This document shows, piece after piece, positions 23,288-33,910 of a stretch of DNA of 48,432 bases. The translations under genes were made by a program, and so were the position numbers. Origin of the DNA: Euprymna scolopes (lineage: Eukaryota; Mollusca; Cephalopoda; Sepiida; Sepiolidae); contig CM044511.1 of assembly GCA_024364805.1 (NCBI GenBank), forward strand, positions 21,080,762-21,129,193. The letters are read 5' to 3'. The first letter of the stretch is position 1, and every line of letters begins with the position of its first letter. The notes under the pieces are model-generated. The model was given only the letters and a program-made list of their open reading frames with translations. It was not told where the DNA came from and ran no database searches.

Positions 23288-24024
23288 GATGTTGCCACTT
23301 TGAGACTTGACTATGTATGATCTTGGTGTTATGGCAGGATATTGAATGATACCGGACTCCCACAGCTTTTTCTTCTCGTGCTGGACATAGATTTTCTGCC
23401 CCACATGTAAAGGTGGGTTTTGTCTGTTATGCTGCTTGTCATAAGTTTTTTGATCCCTCCTTCTATTGCTGCAGTGCTGTTCTTGTCTGCTCATCACCAA
23501 GTTGCTACTTAGATACTAGTGGTGTCCGTATTAGTCGGCCATTGAGTAAAGCCACTGTAGATTTGATGTTTTCAGACGTGAGTGTGGCTCTATATGCTAT
23601 CATTGCTAGATAACTATCTTGTCCAGTTTCTTGTGGCTTTAGCAGTGTTTTCTTGCCTATTCCGACCATCCTCTTGGCAAATTCATTAGATTTCGGGTAG
23701 TGTGGAGATGATGTCTTGTGTAGAAAGTTGTATGATCTGGAAAAAAAATGTAAATTCCTTGCTTGGGAACTGTGGGACATTGTCTGAGATTTCTGGTACA
23801 CCTCGTTCCTCAAATATTGCTTTTATATTTTTGAGCACAGTTGCCATGCTAAACAATATTGATTTGGTATAAGATAATTATCTTACTTTTCGTGTTTAGC
23901 GGCTACGCATGTGGACATCTTTTTTTAACTCGTGTGGAAAAACAAATATCAATGCTTATCCATTATTTCCGATATGATTCATTTTGGTAAAAAATATGTC
24001 CTTGAAATCCGGCTTCTGATACCA

Positions 24025-24201
24025 TGTCATTTAGGGGGGGGGGTAATCCAATAGGATGGTTGTGATAAAGAATCGATAAGAAAAGAACGAGAGCTAAAGA
24101 ATACCAGCTTTATTTACAAAAGTCGCTCTGACAGTAAAACGTACAAGGGAAATAACTCTTCCTAATTTCCAATTTGTTCAAGGGACTTAACTAATACAAC
24201 A
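24025..24201 (-). repeat. 5' LTR of the outer gypsy-like relic
   Basis: On the minus strand it starts TGTTGTATTAG and ends ...AAATGACA, immediately followed by the primer-binding-site-like sequence. A related but diverged sequence begins at 18466 at the other end of the element. Confidence 0.7.
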
Positions 24202-24206
24202 ACATA

Positions 24207-25473
24207 CACTCGTGAGCAAAATAAATGAGCCAAACAAATTTTATACATTTTATTGCACTAAAAGCTATATTGAACAAAGAAAAATTGAACAAGGAAACTT
24301 AAACAAGACTAATAATACAGAACAAGACATTTACTTTAATAAATGCTTAGGATGGAATCGCATTCCCTTTTGATTTCTTTAAAAGATCAATCTTTTTAGA
24401 CATGCTCTCAACCAAAGTGTAACGCCGTGAACAGAAGATGCTATTCCATTCGCTTTGCACAGCTTCTCACAGTTTGTCATTGTTTGAAAAAGTTCTTCCA
24501 GCTAATGTATGAGATATTATGGACCAAATATTCTCGATTTGGTTTAATTCTGGGCTTTGACCTGGTCAAAACATCAAATCAATTGAATTATCAAGAAACC
24601 ATTTTTTGTGACTTTAGCAGTGTGTGCAGGAGCATTATCATGTTGAAAAATAATGTTCTTGGATATTCCCAGCTTCTGGATATTTGGTGACAGTCCTGTT
24701 TCTAACATTCGAATGTATTCCTTTGCATTGATTGATTTCTCACATCTAATAAGTTCCCCATACCATTATCCCTCCATTCCTGAGTTTAACTGTCGTTTTT
24801 ATGCAATTTGGTGGAAATCTTTCTCCAGTTCTTCGAATGCACCATTCGGAAACATCACTAACAAGACAAAATCTTGATTAATCTGACCAGAAAACATTCC
24901 TGAACCAGTCTGTACCTTTCTTGCCATCACGAGAAAAATCTTTTTCTATCATTGATGTTCTTCTTAGATTAAAATGGCTTCTTTGCACTCCTTTTAGAGG
25001 GAAATCCCATTTCTTTCATTTGTCTGCATATTGTATATCTAGAAAGAGAATTTCCAGCCCCTGTTTTGAATTCTTTGCTATGGTCAACATAAGTTTTCTT
25101 TCAATCCTTCAAAACACTTAATTTAAGCCTGTTGTCGTCCTTCAAAGTGGATGTTCTAGGGCGACAAGATTCAGATTTCGTTTTTACCGAGCTTCCAACT
25201 TCAAACCACGGCAGAAAGAGATGTTTTCACATTTTCTTTTCTTAAAATATCAAAAATCTGCTTGTAAGTCATTTTCGACTGCCTTAATCCTGCAATTCGG
25301 TTTTTTATATCCTCGCCAAGATGCGGTCTTACCATTTTTAGGATTAATTTTTCCACTTATTATTATATACTATAATAATAATGATCTGCAAAATAAAAAT
25401 TTTCAATCAAAATTAACAAAAATTCATGGGAAAATATTGAAAAATCGATTTCTTCTTTCTTCCGCTCTTGGCA

Positions 25474-25512
<39 letters not shown>

Positions 25513-25520
25513 CATGAGTG
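24207..25520 (-). mobile_element. Tc1-like DNA transposon
   Basis: Terminal inverted repeats CACTCGTGAGCAAAA (24207) and its partner ending GCTCATGAGTG (25520), with TA duplications at 24205-24206 and 25521-25522. The minus strand encodes a decayed Tc1 transposase; the C-terminal ENIWSII motif and a following EAVQSEWNSI are readable near 24420-24530. The frame is broken repeatedly, so it is inactive. It inserted in the TA of the outer gypsy element's right-hand ACATA duplication, so it arrived after that element. A 29-base T tract sits just inside its right end. Confidence 0.82.
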
Positions 25521-25739
25521 TACATTTTTATTTGAAACAATTTTTTTTGTTTATAAAATACCAATATATATCTTGATTTAAACATTTGTAAAGGAAACAC
25601 AAAAAGATTCAAAAATGTTTTGTTGTTGAATTCATAATATTATTAACTATCAGAATACCTGTTCTGTAACGTCTATTCTGTTTGTTTAATTATAAAGTTG
25701 CTAAATATTTAATATATTTTTCTCTTATTCAAATTGCAG

Positions 25740-26186
25740 TTCGCTGTGAGTCTATTGAGGGCATGAGTGATATAAACATCATCCCTGATGAATTCATTAC
25801 TGGAGTACCATACACACCTGAATGTCTTGTAAGCGATGTCCGACCTAATAAACCTGGATGGATTGTACGAGTTCCAACTGAACCATTTGACCCGAAACCA
25901 ACACTCACTATTAAACTGACTAATGACCCTGAAGGAGTTGAACTGAACAAGATTGAACTCTTGGGCAATGTCAATAAAGCCACGATACTTGCACAACTTC
26001 CAGGCTCAGCAAAATTTCACAAAATTGTTGGTGGCAGCAATATTAGTGGAATATTTGAACTTGATAATGCTGAAAAGGTGACAGCAGTAAAGATCATTTT
26101 GGAATCACCCCGTATTCTTGGATCTGGAGAATATCCAGAGAATTATAAGATCTGGGTTAAAATCGACGCTTGTTTCCATTTACCAA
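25740..26186 (+). CDS. Mucin-like gene, discoidin-like module exon C4 (divergent second half)
   Basis: 447-nt phase 1-1 exon, acceptor AAATTGCAG, donor A|GTAAGT. The first half is nearly identical to C2, C3 and C5, but from about residue 70 on it carries most of its ~25 differences (for example AQLPGSAKF versus VQRPGSTKF, and an ELDN segment in place of RFNN). It lies between the near-identical C3 and C5, so simple stepwise tandem duplication does not explain the pattern. Gene conversion of part of the exon does. Confidence 0.9.
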
Positions 26187-26509
26187 GTAAGTTATTTATG
26201 CAAGTATATTTATAGTCTGATACAAGTACCAATTAATATATTAAGTGAAAGTCTGCATGTGGTCTTCAATTCATGCGTTTATTAGTTTAGTGATTAAATA
26301 TCTTAATGCTATATTTATCTTAGTTAAAAGAGGGAGCACTTCCTTACCTCTTACATTTTATCATTGAATTATTCTACAATAAAAGTAACTTATAACTAAA
26401 ATAACTTATAACTTCTAGTACAAAGAAGACAAGTTTTAACATTATCTCTACTTACATTTATATTCGTGTGTGTTAGTTCGTTTGCTATGGGCAACGAAAC
26501 TGCTGAGCT

Positions 26510-26830
26510 TGTTTTTTTCTTTAAATTACTCACAAATGTATTTTATGTACCTAGAAGTGTTCTTATATAGGTTTTATATCAGAAATGCCTCTGAAAACTG
26601 AATGGTCGATTTGTTTTTGTTTTTTAATTACGCACAAATGTACATTACGTGTCTGGGAGTGTTCATAGATAGGTTTTATATCGAAATGCCTCTGAAAACT
26701 GCTAGGTAGATTTTTTTTTAAATATATAAAAAATGTCGATATTTTTTAATAACATTCAAAGTGTCTATAATTACATTCAGGAGTGTCCATAGGTAGATTT
26801 TGTATCAGAATGCTTTTGACCTATTTTTAT
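26510..26830. repeat. ~100-125-bp minisatellite, three copies
   Basis: Three tandem units marked by GTGTTC/GTGTCC-AxAGGTxxxTxTATCAGAA-TGC and a T-rich stretch, with AAATGCCTCTGAAAACTG at 26583 and 26684 and a diverged third near 26809. It lies in the C4-A4 intron and is not present in paralogous introns. Confidence 0.7.
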
Positions 26831-27242
26831 GTTTTTTTCTATAACAGAAATTATGTATGAATTATTTATAAAAATGTAGATGTTTCGAAAATTTATAAAA
26901 AATGTAGATATATAAATCTTAGATGCTTAAAAATATCAGTAATCAATGAAATTCGATTTCATGATATTTTTAATAGTATATAAAAAATAAGTATACTTAT
27001 AACTATAATAAATACACAAATATACTAACTGATAAATATAGAATTAAGAAAAGATTGATGAAAATATTATGAAATGCAGATTATTTAATAAAATTAATTA
27101 TATAATTTTTAACTCTATCATAAAATTATTTTCCAGAAATTTCAAAAATACTGAACTATGTAGTATTTGACTTTGTATAACTAATAATGTTTGAAACAAT
27201 TTCTCTTATAATACTGTAATTTTACCATATATTCCTTTTCAG

Positions 27243-27281
27243 CATCTCCAATAACCTCTACTCAGAAAACTACCACACCAC
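27243..27281 (+). CDS. Mucin-like gene, linker exon A4
   Basis: 39-nt phase 1-1 exon, acceptor CCTTTTCAG, donor GTAAGT, encoding TSPITSTQKTTTP. The intron after it keeps the uninterrupted version of the site into which the nested elements inserted after A3 (27370-27385). Confidence 0.82.
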
Positions 27282-27411
27282 GTAAGTGAATTTATATTTA
27301 AGAACATTTTTTTTTTATTTCTCATGATTTATTGATAGTTTGTATTGTATATTTTCAAATAAAATATCCTTACATACATTTTTATTTATTTAAAGCGCAT
27401 ATTTTTTCTTT

Positions 27412-27764
27412 TGTATTGATTTTTTTTTTTTTTTTGTGGACTGTTATTCTCATCTTTATAGTTGTTGTTGTCCCACCACACTTCAGCAACTCACCTTCTG
27501 GTCTTCTTCAGGTGGTTAACCACGATAAGGGATAGGAATGCTGAGTTTTGTACCTGTATCCCAAGTAATTACTGCCTTCCATAGGTGTTGTTGTCTCACC
27601 ACCTCTGGCCTGCTTTGTGAAGGATTGAAACCGCTATCTTCAGACAATGCTTACATGGAACTGTAGAGACTCAACGTCTCTATCTTCTGTGTGGTGATGA
27701 AACGCAGTAAAACAACAACTATGAAGATAAAAATAACAGTCCAGAAAAAAAAAATCAATGCACA
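27412..27764. mobile_element. Foldback/MITE with ~55-bp inverted ends
   Basis: Left end TGTATTGATTTTTTT, then GTGGACTGTTATTCTCATCT and TTATAGTTGTTGTTG; the right end is its reverse complement with few changes (CAACAACTATGAAGATAAAA, then ATAACAGTCC, then AATCAATGCACA). It is 353 bp with no transposase. It is absent from the paralogous introns after A2 and A3, so it inserted after unit duplication. Confidence 0.7.
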
Positions 27765-28029
27765 AATTATGGAGCCTCAATTGAAATATTAAAATAATAT
27801 ATAAATATTTTTTTGTTCATAAAGTACCAATATATATCTTGATTTAAATATTTTTAAGGAACACAAAAATGATTGAAAACTATTTTGTTTGTTTAATTCA
27901 TAATATTATTAACTAACAGAATATTTAGTCCGTAATGAGTATCTGGTGGTTTAATTATAAAATTGCTAAATATTTTTCAAATGTTTTCAACAAGGAAATA
28001 GTACTTTATATTAATTTTGTTAAAACAAA

Positions 28030-28062
28030 TGTGTGCGTGTGTGTGCGTGTGTGTGTGCATGT
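28030..28062. repeat. (GT)n-type microsatellite
   Basis: GTGTGCGTGTGTGTGC tract. A related tract is at 17220-17244 in the paralogous intron, so the seed predates the duplication. Confidence 0.8.
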
Positions 28063-28144
28063 GATTTTTAATATTCATGAGAAATATAAAAAAATCGAAA
28101 CTTGCTAAATGTTTAATATATTTGTTCTCTTATTCAATTTGCAG

Positions 28145-28591
28145 TTCGCTGTGAGTCTATTGAGGGTATGAGTGATATAAACATCATCCCTGATGAATTC
28201 ATTACTGGAGTACCATACACACCTGAATGTCTTGTAAGCGATGTCCGACCTAATAAACCTGGATGGATTGTACGAGTTCCAACTGAACCATTTGACCCGA
28301 AACCAACACTCACTATTAAACTGACTAATGACCCTGAAGGAGTTGAACTGAACAAGCTTGAACTCTTAGGCAATGTCAATAAAGCCACGATACTTGTACA
28401 ACGTCCAGGCTCAACAAAATTCCACAAAGTTTTTGGCGGCAGCAATGTTGGTGGAATATTCCGATTTAATAATGGTGAAAAGGCGACAGCAGTAAAGATC
28501 ATTTTGGAATCACCCAGTATTCTTGAATCTGGAAAATATCCAGAGAATTATAAGATCTGGGTTAAAATTGACGCTTGTTTCCATTTACCAA
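28145..28591 (+). CDS. Mucin-like gene, discoidin-like module exon C5 (last module)
   Basis: 447-nt phase 1-1 exon, acceptor AATTTGCAG, donor A|GTAAGT. It is nearly identical to C2 and C3, with a Ser to Tyr change in the late ...SGK-x-PENYK segment shared with C4. It is the last C module before the cystine knot. Confidence 0.9.
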
Positions 28592-28959
28592 GTAAGTTAT
28601 TTATGCAAATATATTTCGTCTAATATAAGTACTAATTAATATAATATATTACATGAAAGTCTGCATGTGGTCTTCAATTCATCCTTACGTTTTATCTTTG
28701 AATAATTCTACAATAAAGGGAACTTATAACTAAAATAACTTATAACTACTAGTACAAGGAAGACAAGTTTTAACACTACACAAGTTAAACTTACCACTTC
28801 AGATATTTTAACTTGCTTAAATGGTTTTATGCTAGAGAATATCTTAAACTTTTGAAAACTTGCATTTTTGTAAAAAAAAAAAAAAAAAGAAAAGTTGCTT
28901 CATCAAATTAAAAATATCACAAATGTAAATAGTTTAACAAATAAACTGGATGAATTTTC

Positions 28960-29335
28960 AAATAATGGTTAATAATGAATTCAGGAGGACATTGTTAGAG
29001 CTTATAGAAGATAAAGACACAATACTGTTACTATCCAAGTTGGATGTTTTAATAAACTCCTAAGTCTGACTTTTATTGCAGATCTAAAATGTAGCAATCA
29101 TCTACAATCTCTTATTAAGCTTACTAGATCATTCTATCGCTCTCGTAATTTCCTGACTCCTGGTACAATTTACTACTCATATAAAATTTAGATATGTCTG
29201 AATTTAGAATACTACTGCCACATCTTGGGAGGTTTGACAAAGAGCATTCTTTCTTGTCTCAACAGCACGCAAAATCGACTTGCCAATCTAGTGGAGGATC
29301 TTCAAAAAACATCTGAGCTAAACCAAATATTTTGT
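28960..29335 (+). mobile_element. LINE relic, Jockey/CR1-like
   Basis: Readable pieces SLIKLTRSFYRSRNFLTPG, YYCHILGG and CLNSTQNRLANLVE match the order of the post-RT region in the LINE copies at 14865 and 46478 (LTPESILYLYKAT...CHIWAGA...LLDKVQKRVANL). At least one stop and one frame change. Lies in the C5-E intron. Confidence 0.6.
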
Positions 29336-29565
29336 GTATATATCTTTCAATCAATCTATCAAACGTTTACAGAACAAAAGTTGTTTTCATTTGTGTATCT
29401 AGTTTCAAGTTTACTAGAAAAAATGTGACACATTGGATCATTGGTTGAGTTTGGGACAGATTGTTGCAATCAGCAAAAAAGCATTTTATAAAGCTAGTTA
29501 AATATAGAATAATAAAAAGACAAAATCTCAAATTAGTCTCTTTCTAATCATTATATACGCCACCC

Positions 29566-29595
29566 TCTCCCTCTCTCTCTCTCTCTCTCTCTCTT
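29566..29595. repeat. (CT)n microsatellite
   Basis: CTCTCTCTCT tract. Confidence 0.85.
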
Positions 29596-29699
29596 TGTTT
29601 CTATAACTAAGGGTCACTACACTTGGTAAAATCCTCTTTTGTGTATAATAGGCTGTCCCAATCTTTGTATTCTTTTATTACCTTCAACTACTAATAAAT

Positions 29700-30560
29700 A
29701 AAGAAAGCAATGGAACAAGAGTGATAGGTACTCTATAAGTTAGATGGTGAGTTAATTGTAAATTACAGCTAATTAGAACAATTAAAATTTATTTTGAATA
29801 TAACTCAATCCTAAAAACAAGGAATGCTTTAACATGCATGGTGTGTGATTAAAATATTTAAAAAAATGTATGATGGGATCAAAAATTACTTCAGCTTTAG
29901 TATAATAATAGACTCAAAATGTCATCGAAACATACATATAATTCAAAATAAACATTTTTCCATCTTTTTTTTTTAACTTTCAATCATTCTCTTATTTTTC
30001 TTCACATGCTGCTCTTGTTGATGTTTTTTTTTCTTTTTTTGTTGAGTGAATCGGACTTCTTCACAGAGTCCATGCCTTAACATTATCTTGTCAATATGAA
30101 GTTTTCCTTATTTGCCATAGCTATATATAGCAAAATTGCAGGTTTATACCACTGACACCCACAGTAGCAAAGTCAAGCAACTGGATATAAAGTTGGGGAA
30201 TATTGACTAACTCTGTTAGTCAGGTAGCTTTGATGCCACCACATTATAACAGCCCTTACCACGTTGAAAAAAAAAACTGCTGTTGATTGATAGTAGCATT
30301 TGCTTGTATGGATACAGAATTATCTCCCTTGGTATTATAGGCGAAGGAATAACTATATATAGAGATATTGAAACATAATAAAAGATTACTTTCGGTTACA
30401 GATTTTTTTCTGTTTTTCAGTTCAGTATATTAACACGAGATTAGTGTAAGGTTAGAGTCATCTAAATACTGGTCGGTTAATAAAAGTTTTCTAAATAGTA
30501 ACATTATTATAATTATTATATAATGTTAGTGTTTTTAGCAAGATGTCGTTATCCTTCAAA
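29700..30560. other. Intron C5-E, no gene seen
   Basis: AT-rich sequence without a supportable exon. A 35-base string at 30476-30510 recurs exactly at 38833-38867 downstream of the gene, suggesting a shared dispersed repeat. Confidence 0.5.
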
Positions 30561-30566
30561 ATATAG

Positions 30567-30679
30567 TGTCTAGCATTCGTAAATAGTTACTCATCACTCG
30601 TCTTGTACTGACTAGGCTTAATTTTGCTTAACTTTAATAATCTAATCAGTACCGGTATGCTACCATGATTATGCCATAC
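30567..30679 (-). repeat. 5S-rRNA-like repeat, copy 1
   Basis: On the minus strand it aligns along the length of eukaryotic 5S rRNA: ...GGTACTGATTAG...TTAAGCAAAA...CTAGTCAGTAC..., matching the conserved ...GATCTC...TAAGC...GGTTAGTAC... order. It is much diverged, with a small insertion, so it is a pseudogene or a 5S-derived SINE head. About 40 bases upstream of linker exon E. Confidence 0.55.
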
Positions 30680-30718
30680 TAAATGTTTAGCATCTAAATA
30701 TATTTGTTTTCATTTCAG

Positions 30719-30751
30719 CAACAACTGCACCCCCAAGTACAAGTTATCCAA
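30719..30751 (+). CDS. Mucin-like gene, linker exon E
   Basis: 33-nt phase 1-1 exon with a strong acceptor (TTTCATTTCAG) and donor GTAAGT, encoding TTTAPPSTSYP. It is Pro/Ser/Thr-rich like the other linkers but not an obvious copy of A, B or D. The call rests on splice sites, phase and composition only. Confidence 0.68.
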
Positions 30752-31295
30752 GTAAGTCCTACCTCCCCTTTTTTTCAGACTTTTTCAGATTTTTTATAAT
30801 TTCTATTGAAACTTATAAATTGAAAATGAGTTATGAGTAAGAATCAAAGAAACAACTAAACTGCCAATGTATTTTATAAGCTATGAATAGATATCCGGGA
30901 AATAATGATAAAGTACAAAGTAAAAGAAGAAAAGTTGACAAAAAGTTTTGTCGATTCAATATACTGACACAAGATTAAGGCATAGTGAGAGGAAATAATC
31001 ATCACATCAATACATCTCTTTCTCTTTCTTTTTTCTTTGACTTTTTTTGCCTTTGCATGGCAAAATTTTAATTTTAATTCATTGACAAAAAATGTTTCAG
31101 AGATGGTGAGGGATTTCTGTTCAATGTGGGTTTTTTTTCTCTTGGCTGTTACATAACTGAAGAAGTTATCAATTGTACTGAAATGTCATATGAACTAAAT
31201 ATGCTTATTTCACATAAGATTTTCCAGTCATTATTTATATTGTTAGATATACGTTTTTGTGCATATATAGACATGTTTACTCTGTCTCTTAACAG

Positions 31296-31346
31296 GAACA
31301 CCAGAAATAACTACCAGAATACCTTTAACACCAACATCCACACAAG
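31296..31346 (+). CDS. Mucin-like gene, linker exon F
   Basis: 51-nt phase 1-1 exon, acceptor CTCTTAACAG, donor GTAAGC, encoding RTPEITTRIPLTPTSTQ. It joins the last linker to the cystine knot exon in frame. Confidence 0.7.
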
Positions 31347-31689
31347 GTAAGCAGATACGTATTCAAAATCACTTACAATTTTGGTAGTTTCTCTGAATGT
31401 ACAGTTCGATTAGCTATGTTTTTTATTTATATAATAAAACTGGCACGGCTACTCAGTGTTTCTGAGGTGCTGTAAAAACAGAATTGTTTAAAAAAAAAAA
31501 AAAGTGTAACATCTTTCTTTTACACCCTCCCCCCTCTTTCTCTCTCTCCTTCATGCTACATATTGAATGCACCTTATCTCACTGATTCTTTCTTTTGCCA
31601 TTGTTCCTGATGAATTTACCGGAATGAAATTTTCTACTAAAACTATCTTTAGAACAATTGAAGAAAATTTATAAAGGTGTTGCATAGCA

Positions 31690-32060
31690 GGTGTACATAT
31701 TGGAGACATATAACAGGTGATAAGACATTTATATAACGGAGTATATGGCGACAACAATGATAATGACGTTGAGTTCATTACTTGTAGTAGAAGAGATATA
31801 GATGTGAGAGTGGACTGTTCTTTTTTACACACATACGGGATAGATACATTATTGAGGAGGGGTGATTCAGTTACACTTTGGAAAGGGGGTTTCATAAATG
31901 TTCACTTGCAAGACAAATTATAAAACACATTACCTTTTTGGTTGATGACAAATGAAGACAAAAGGCTTTCTTATTACATGATGATATTTATTATTCCAGC
32001 TGGTTATGATGATGACGATGATCAGGGATTCGATGCCTTTAGATTTCTACATTGTTTCGT
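31690..32060. repeat. Dispersed repeat, copy 1 (LTR-like on the minus strand)
   Basis: Shares a co-linear set of strings with 41230-41560 (ACATTTATA, TCATTACTT, ACATTACCTTT, a TTTATTA-TTC/GGCTGGTT-ATGATGA end). On the minus strand both have an AATAAA-like signal near the start. The class is uncertain. Confidence 0.35.
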
Positions 32061-32689
32061 CTCCTTTTCTACCTTGATTCCAAAAGGGCTTAGCTTATTG
32101 TTTTGGGCTCAAATCAAGTTATTAAGTTTGATCCATGTCCAAAGAACCTATATCTAAAATTTCAAGTGTTTAGACCCAAAATTGGCGGAGGAGTTTGGTA
32201 GAGTTCTCAAAGGTCAAATAGTTGAACTTATACCCCTTAACAGCCAAATTTCTGGTCGAGCACGCATTACAAAGATTTTCCCAAATCTCAGTACCCTGTA
32301 TATCAAACTTCGAGTCTGTAAACTGAAAATTGACAAATTGCGTAGGAAAATGTACACACAGAGACATGTTCACTTTTATAGATTAAACAAAAATATATAT
32401 GTATACATAAATATACATGGAAAAAATTGTGTTTACTGTAAACTTTTTACACAAATATTATGCAAGTATAAATCATGTAGAATAACTGCATGAATATAAT
32501 TACACGTAATAGTTAACTAAAGATGATTATCCCATATGAAAACAGAAAAAACTAATAGGGAATTAATTAAAATGAATGTTTAAAAGAATATGAAAATTAG
32601 CTAGATCTTTTGCTAGTAAATGCAATTCCACAACCCATATATAAGAAAATTGTATTTTCTTTTTAAATAAATAGAAAAGAGGGTTTTTA

Positions 32690-33910
32690 GTGTGAATATC
32701 AATACACACAAAAGAAAAACGAATTTATAGGAGTATAGATTGATTTTCTTGCTTCTCTCTTTACCTTCAGATACATATTCTTATTCACTAAACCTTTTAT
32801 CCACGGATCCCTTCGTTTTTGCTTTTCTTTGATACACTTTTTCATTGTCACCCTATGCTTTAGGAAGACCCTTTCAGTCCACCCACATCTGATCTGTTCA
32901 ATCCAGCACTGTATCCTTGAGTGTTTTCCACTGCTATTCTATGCTTTCTGTAGTGCATTTGGTAGTCGAACATTCCATAACGTACTCTCTAAAGTTGCGT
33001 TTCACATTTTCTTCATTTAACCTCCACACTTTTCTTCTGAGAATATTCTCTTACCTCATGAGTTTTTCTTCAGTAAGAAATTGCAAATAACTGATGCTAT
33101 GTTATTTCTTCAAGTATTTATTTCACATCATTTAAAAGGTCTCTATCATTTTTCCTGACCGAGAGATAATTTTCTTGAATCTTTGTTGCACTAGATTCAT
33201 AAGTAACAAGATGGTTTCATTTGGATTCATCGGACTACTGTTTTCATCTTGAGTGTGATACATTTCCGAGTTCGACAAGATACACCTGAAGAAGGTCGGA
33301 GGTTATATCGACCGAAACGTTGTGAAAATGACGCTCAAGGTGAGAACAGTAGCCTGATGAATCTAAATAATATGAATAACCAATCCTCATCTCAAAAATT
33401 CAGAAATATCGTAACAAGATGGCTTTTTTTTTTTTTAAAAAAGGATATTTTCAATCAACATTTCCATTGCACAACTAAATTCTAAAGTTCTTTCTCTATT
33501 TCTATCATCAAATTTATACTTTCCACGCACACCGTCAAAATCACCAAGGGTCTTTCCAACTTAACCTTTTAAATTTCCTGCCACAGCAAGTACATTGTGG
33601 TGCACAAACAGATAAAGCTGTAAAAATTTTCTCACCAAACAACTTCATCAGTAGGATTCACTTACATAATCATAAAAATAATCTAATCACTTTACCTGCC
33701 CACCTCTTTGTAATAAAAATACCGAAACCACCATTTCGTTTCCAATCCATCTTATATCTGACATAACCATTCTAGCAGATCAATCTCTCCAAAAAGTTTC
33801 TTGAACACAACACAAGTTAATACATCTTCTTGAGAAACTCAATAATCTAACCAGATCTTCCACACACTATATAGACTGAAATACAACTAATTTTCTTTGA
33901 AAGTAATTTC
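32690..33910 (-). mobile_element. LINE relic, RTE-like 5' half (endonuclease and linker)
   Basis: Read on the minus strand, 33900-33490 contains decayed endonuclease pieces (FKKLFGEIDLLEWL, KEVGR, a D-F-D-G-V-R-G-K motif comparable to the ...DLNGHVG...DGV.GG... end of the domain). 33190-32690 contains the Lys/Glu-rich linker (ENTQG, REKQEN-like, KREARKSIYT in another frame) that precedes RT in RTE-like elements. It is heavily frameshifted. The SINE-like insertion at 33203-33422 splits it. RT itself is not present. Confidence 0.5.
33203..33422. mobile_element. SINE-like element with 12-bp flanking duplication
   Basis: GTAACAAGATGG occurs at 33203-33214 and again at 33411-33422, bracketing ~196 bp. 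Inside are a 31-base imperfect inverted repeat (33223-33253 and 33334-33364) and the segment CACCTGAAGAAGGTCGG...CGACCGAAACGTTGTG, which also occurs near 43400. Length, flanking duplication and a T-rich right flank suggest retroposition of a short element, but the inverted arms would also fit a MITE. Confidence 0.55.

Larger units (their letters stand above)
18466..24201 (-). mobile_element. Ty3/gypsy-like LTR retrotransposon relic (outer layer)
   Basis: Old fossil on the minus strand, flanked by a 5-bp target-site duplication ACATA (18461-18465 and 24202-24206). The 5' LTR is at 24025-24201. Next to it, at 24009-24024, lies TGGTATCAGAAGCCGG on the minus strand, a primer-binding-site-like match to initiator tRNA-Met (TGGTATCAGA type). 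Integrase-like coding relics lie at 23246-23960 on the minus strand; most of the rest of the interior is missing. The LTR end at the left boundary (from 18466) is diverged from the right one. The element is broken in many places and is split by the plus-strand element at 18956-23287, so it is the older of the two. Confidence 0.75.

Noticed and set aside
32182-32493. 103-codon open frame as a gene
   Set aside because: Low-complexity Ile/Lys/Tyr-rich end, no known motif, lies in an intron of the mucin-like gene.
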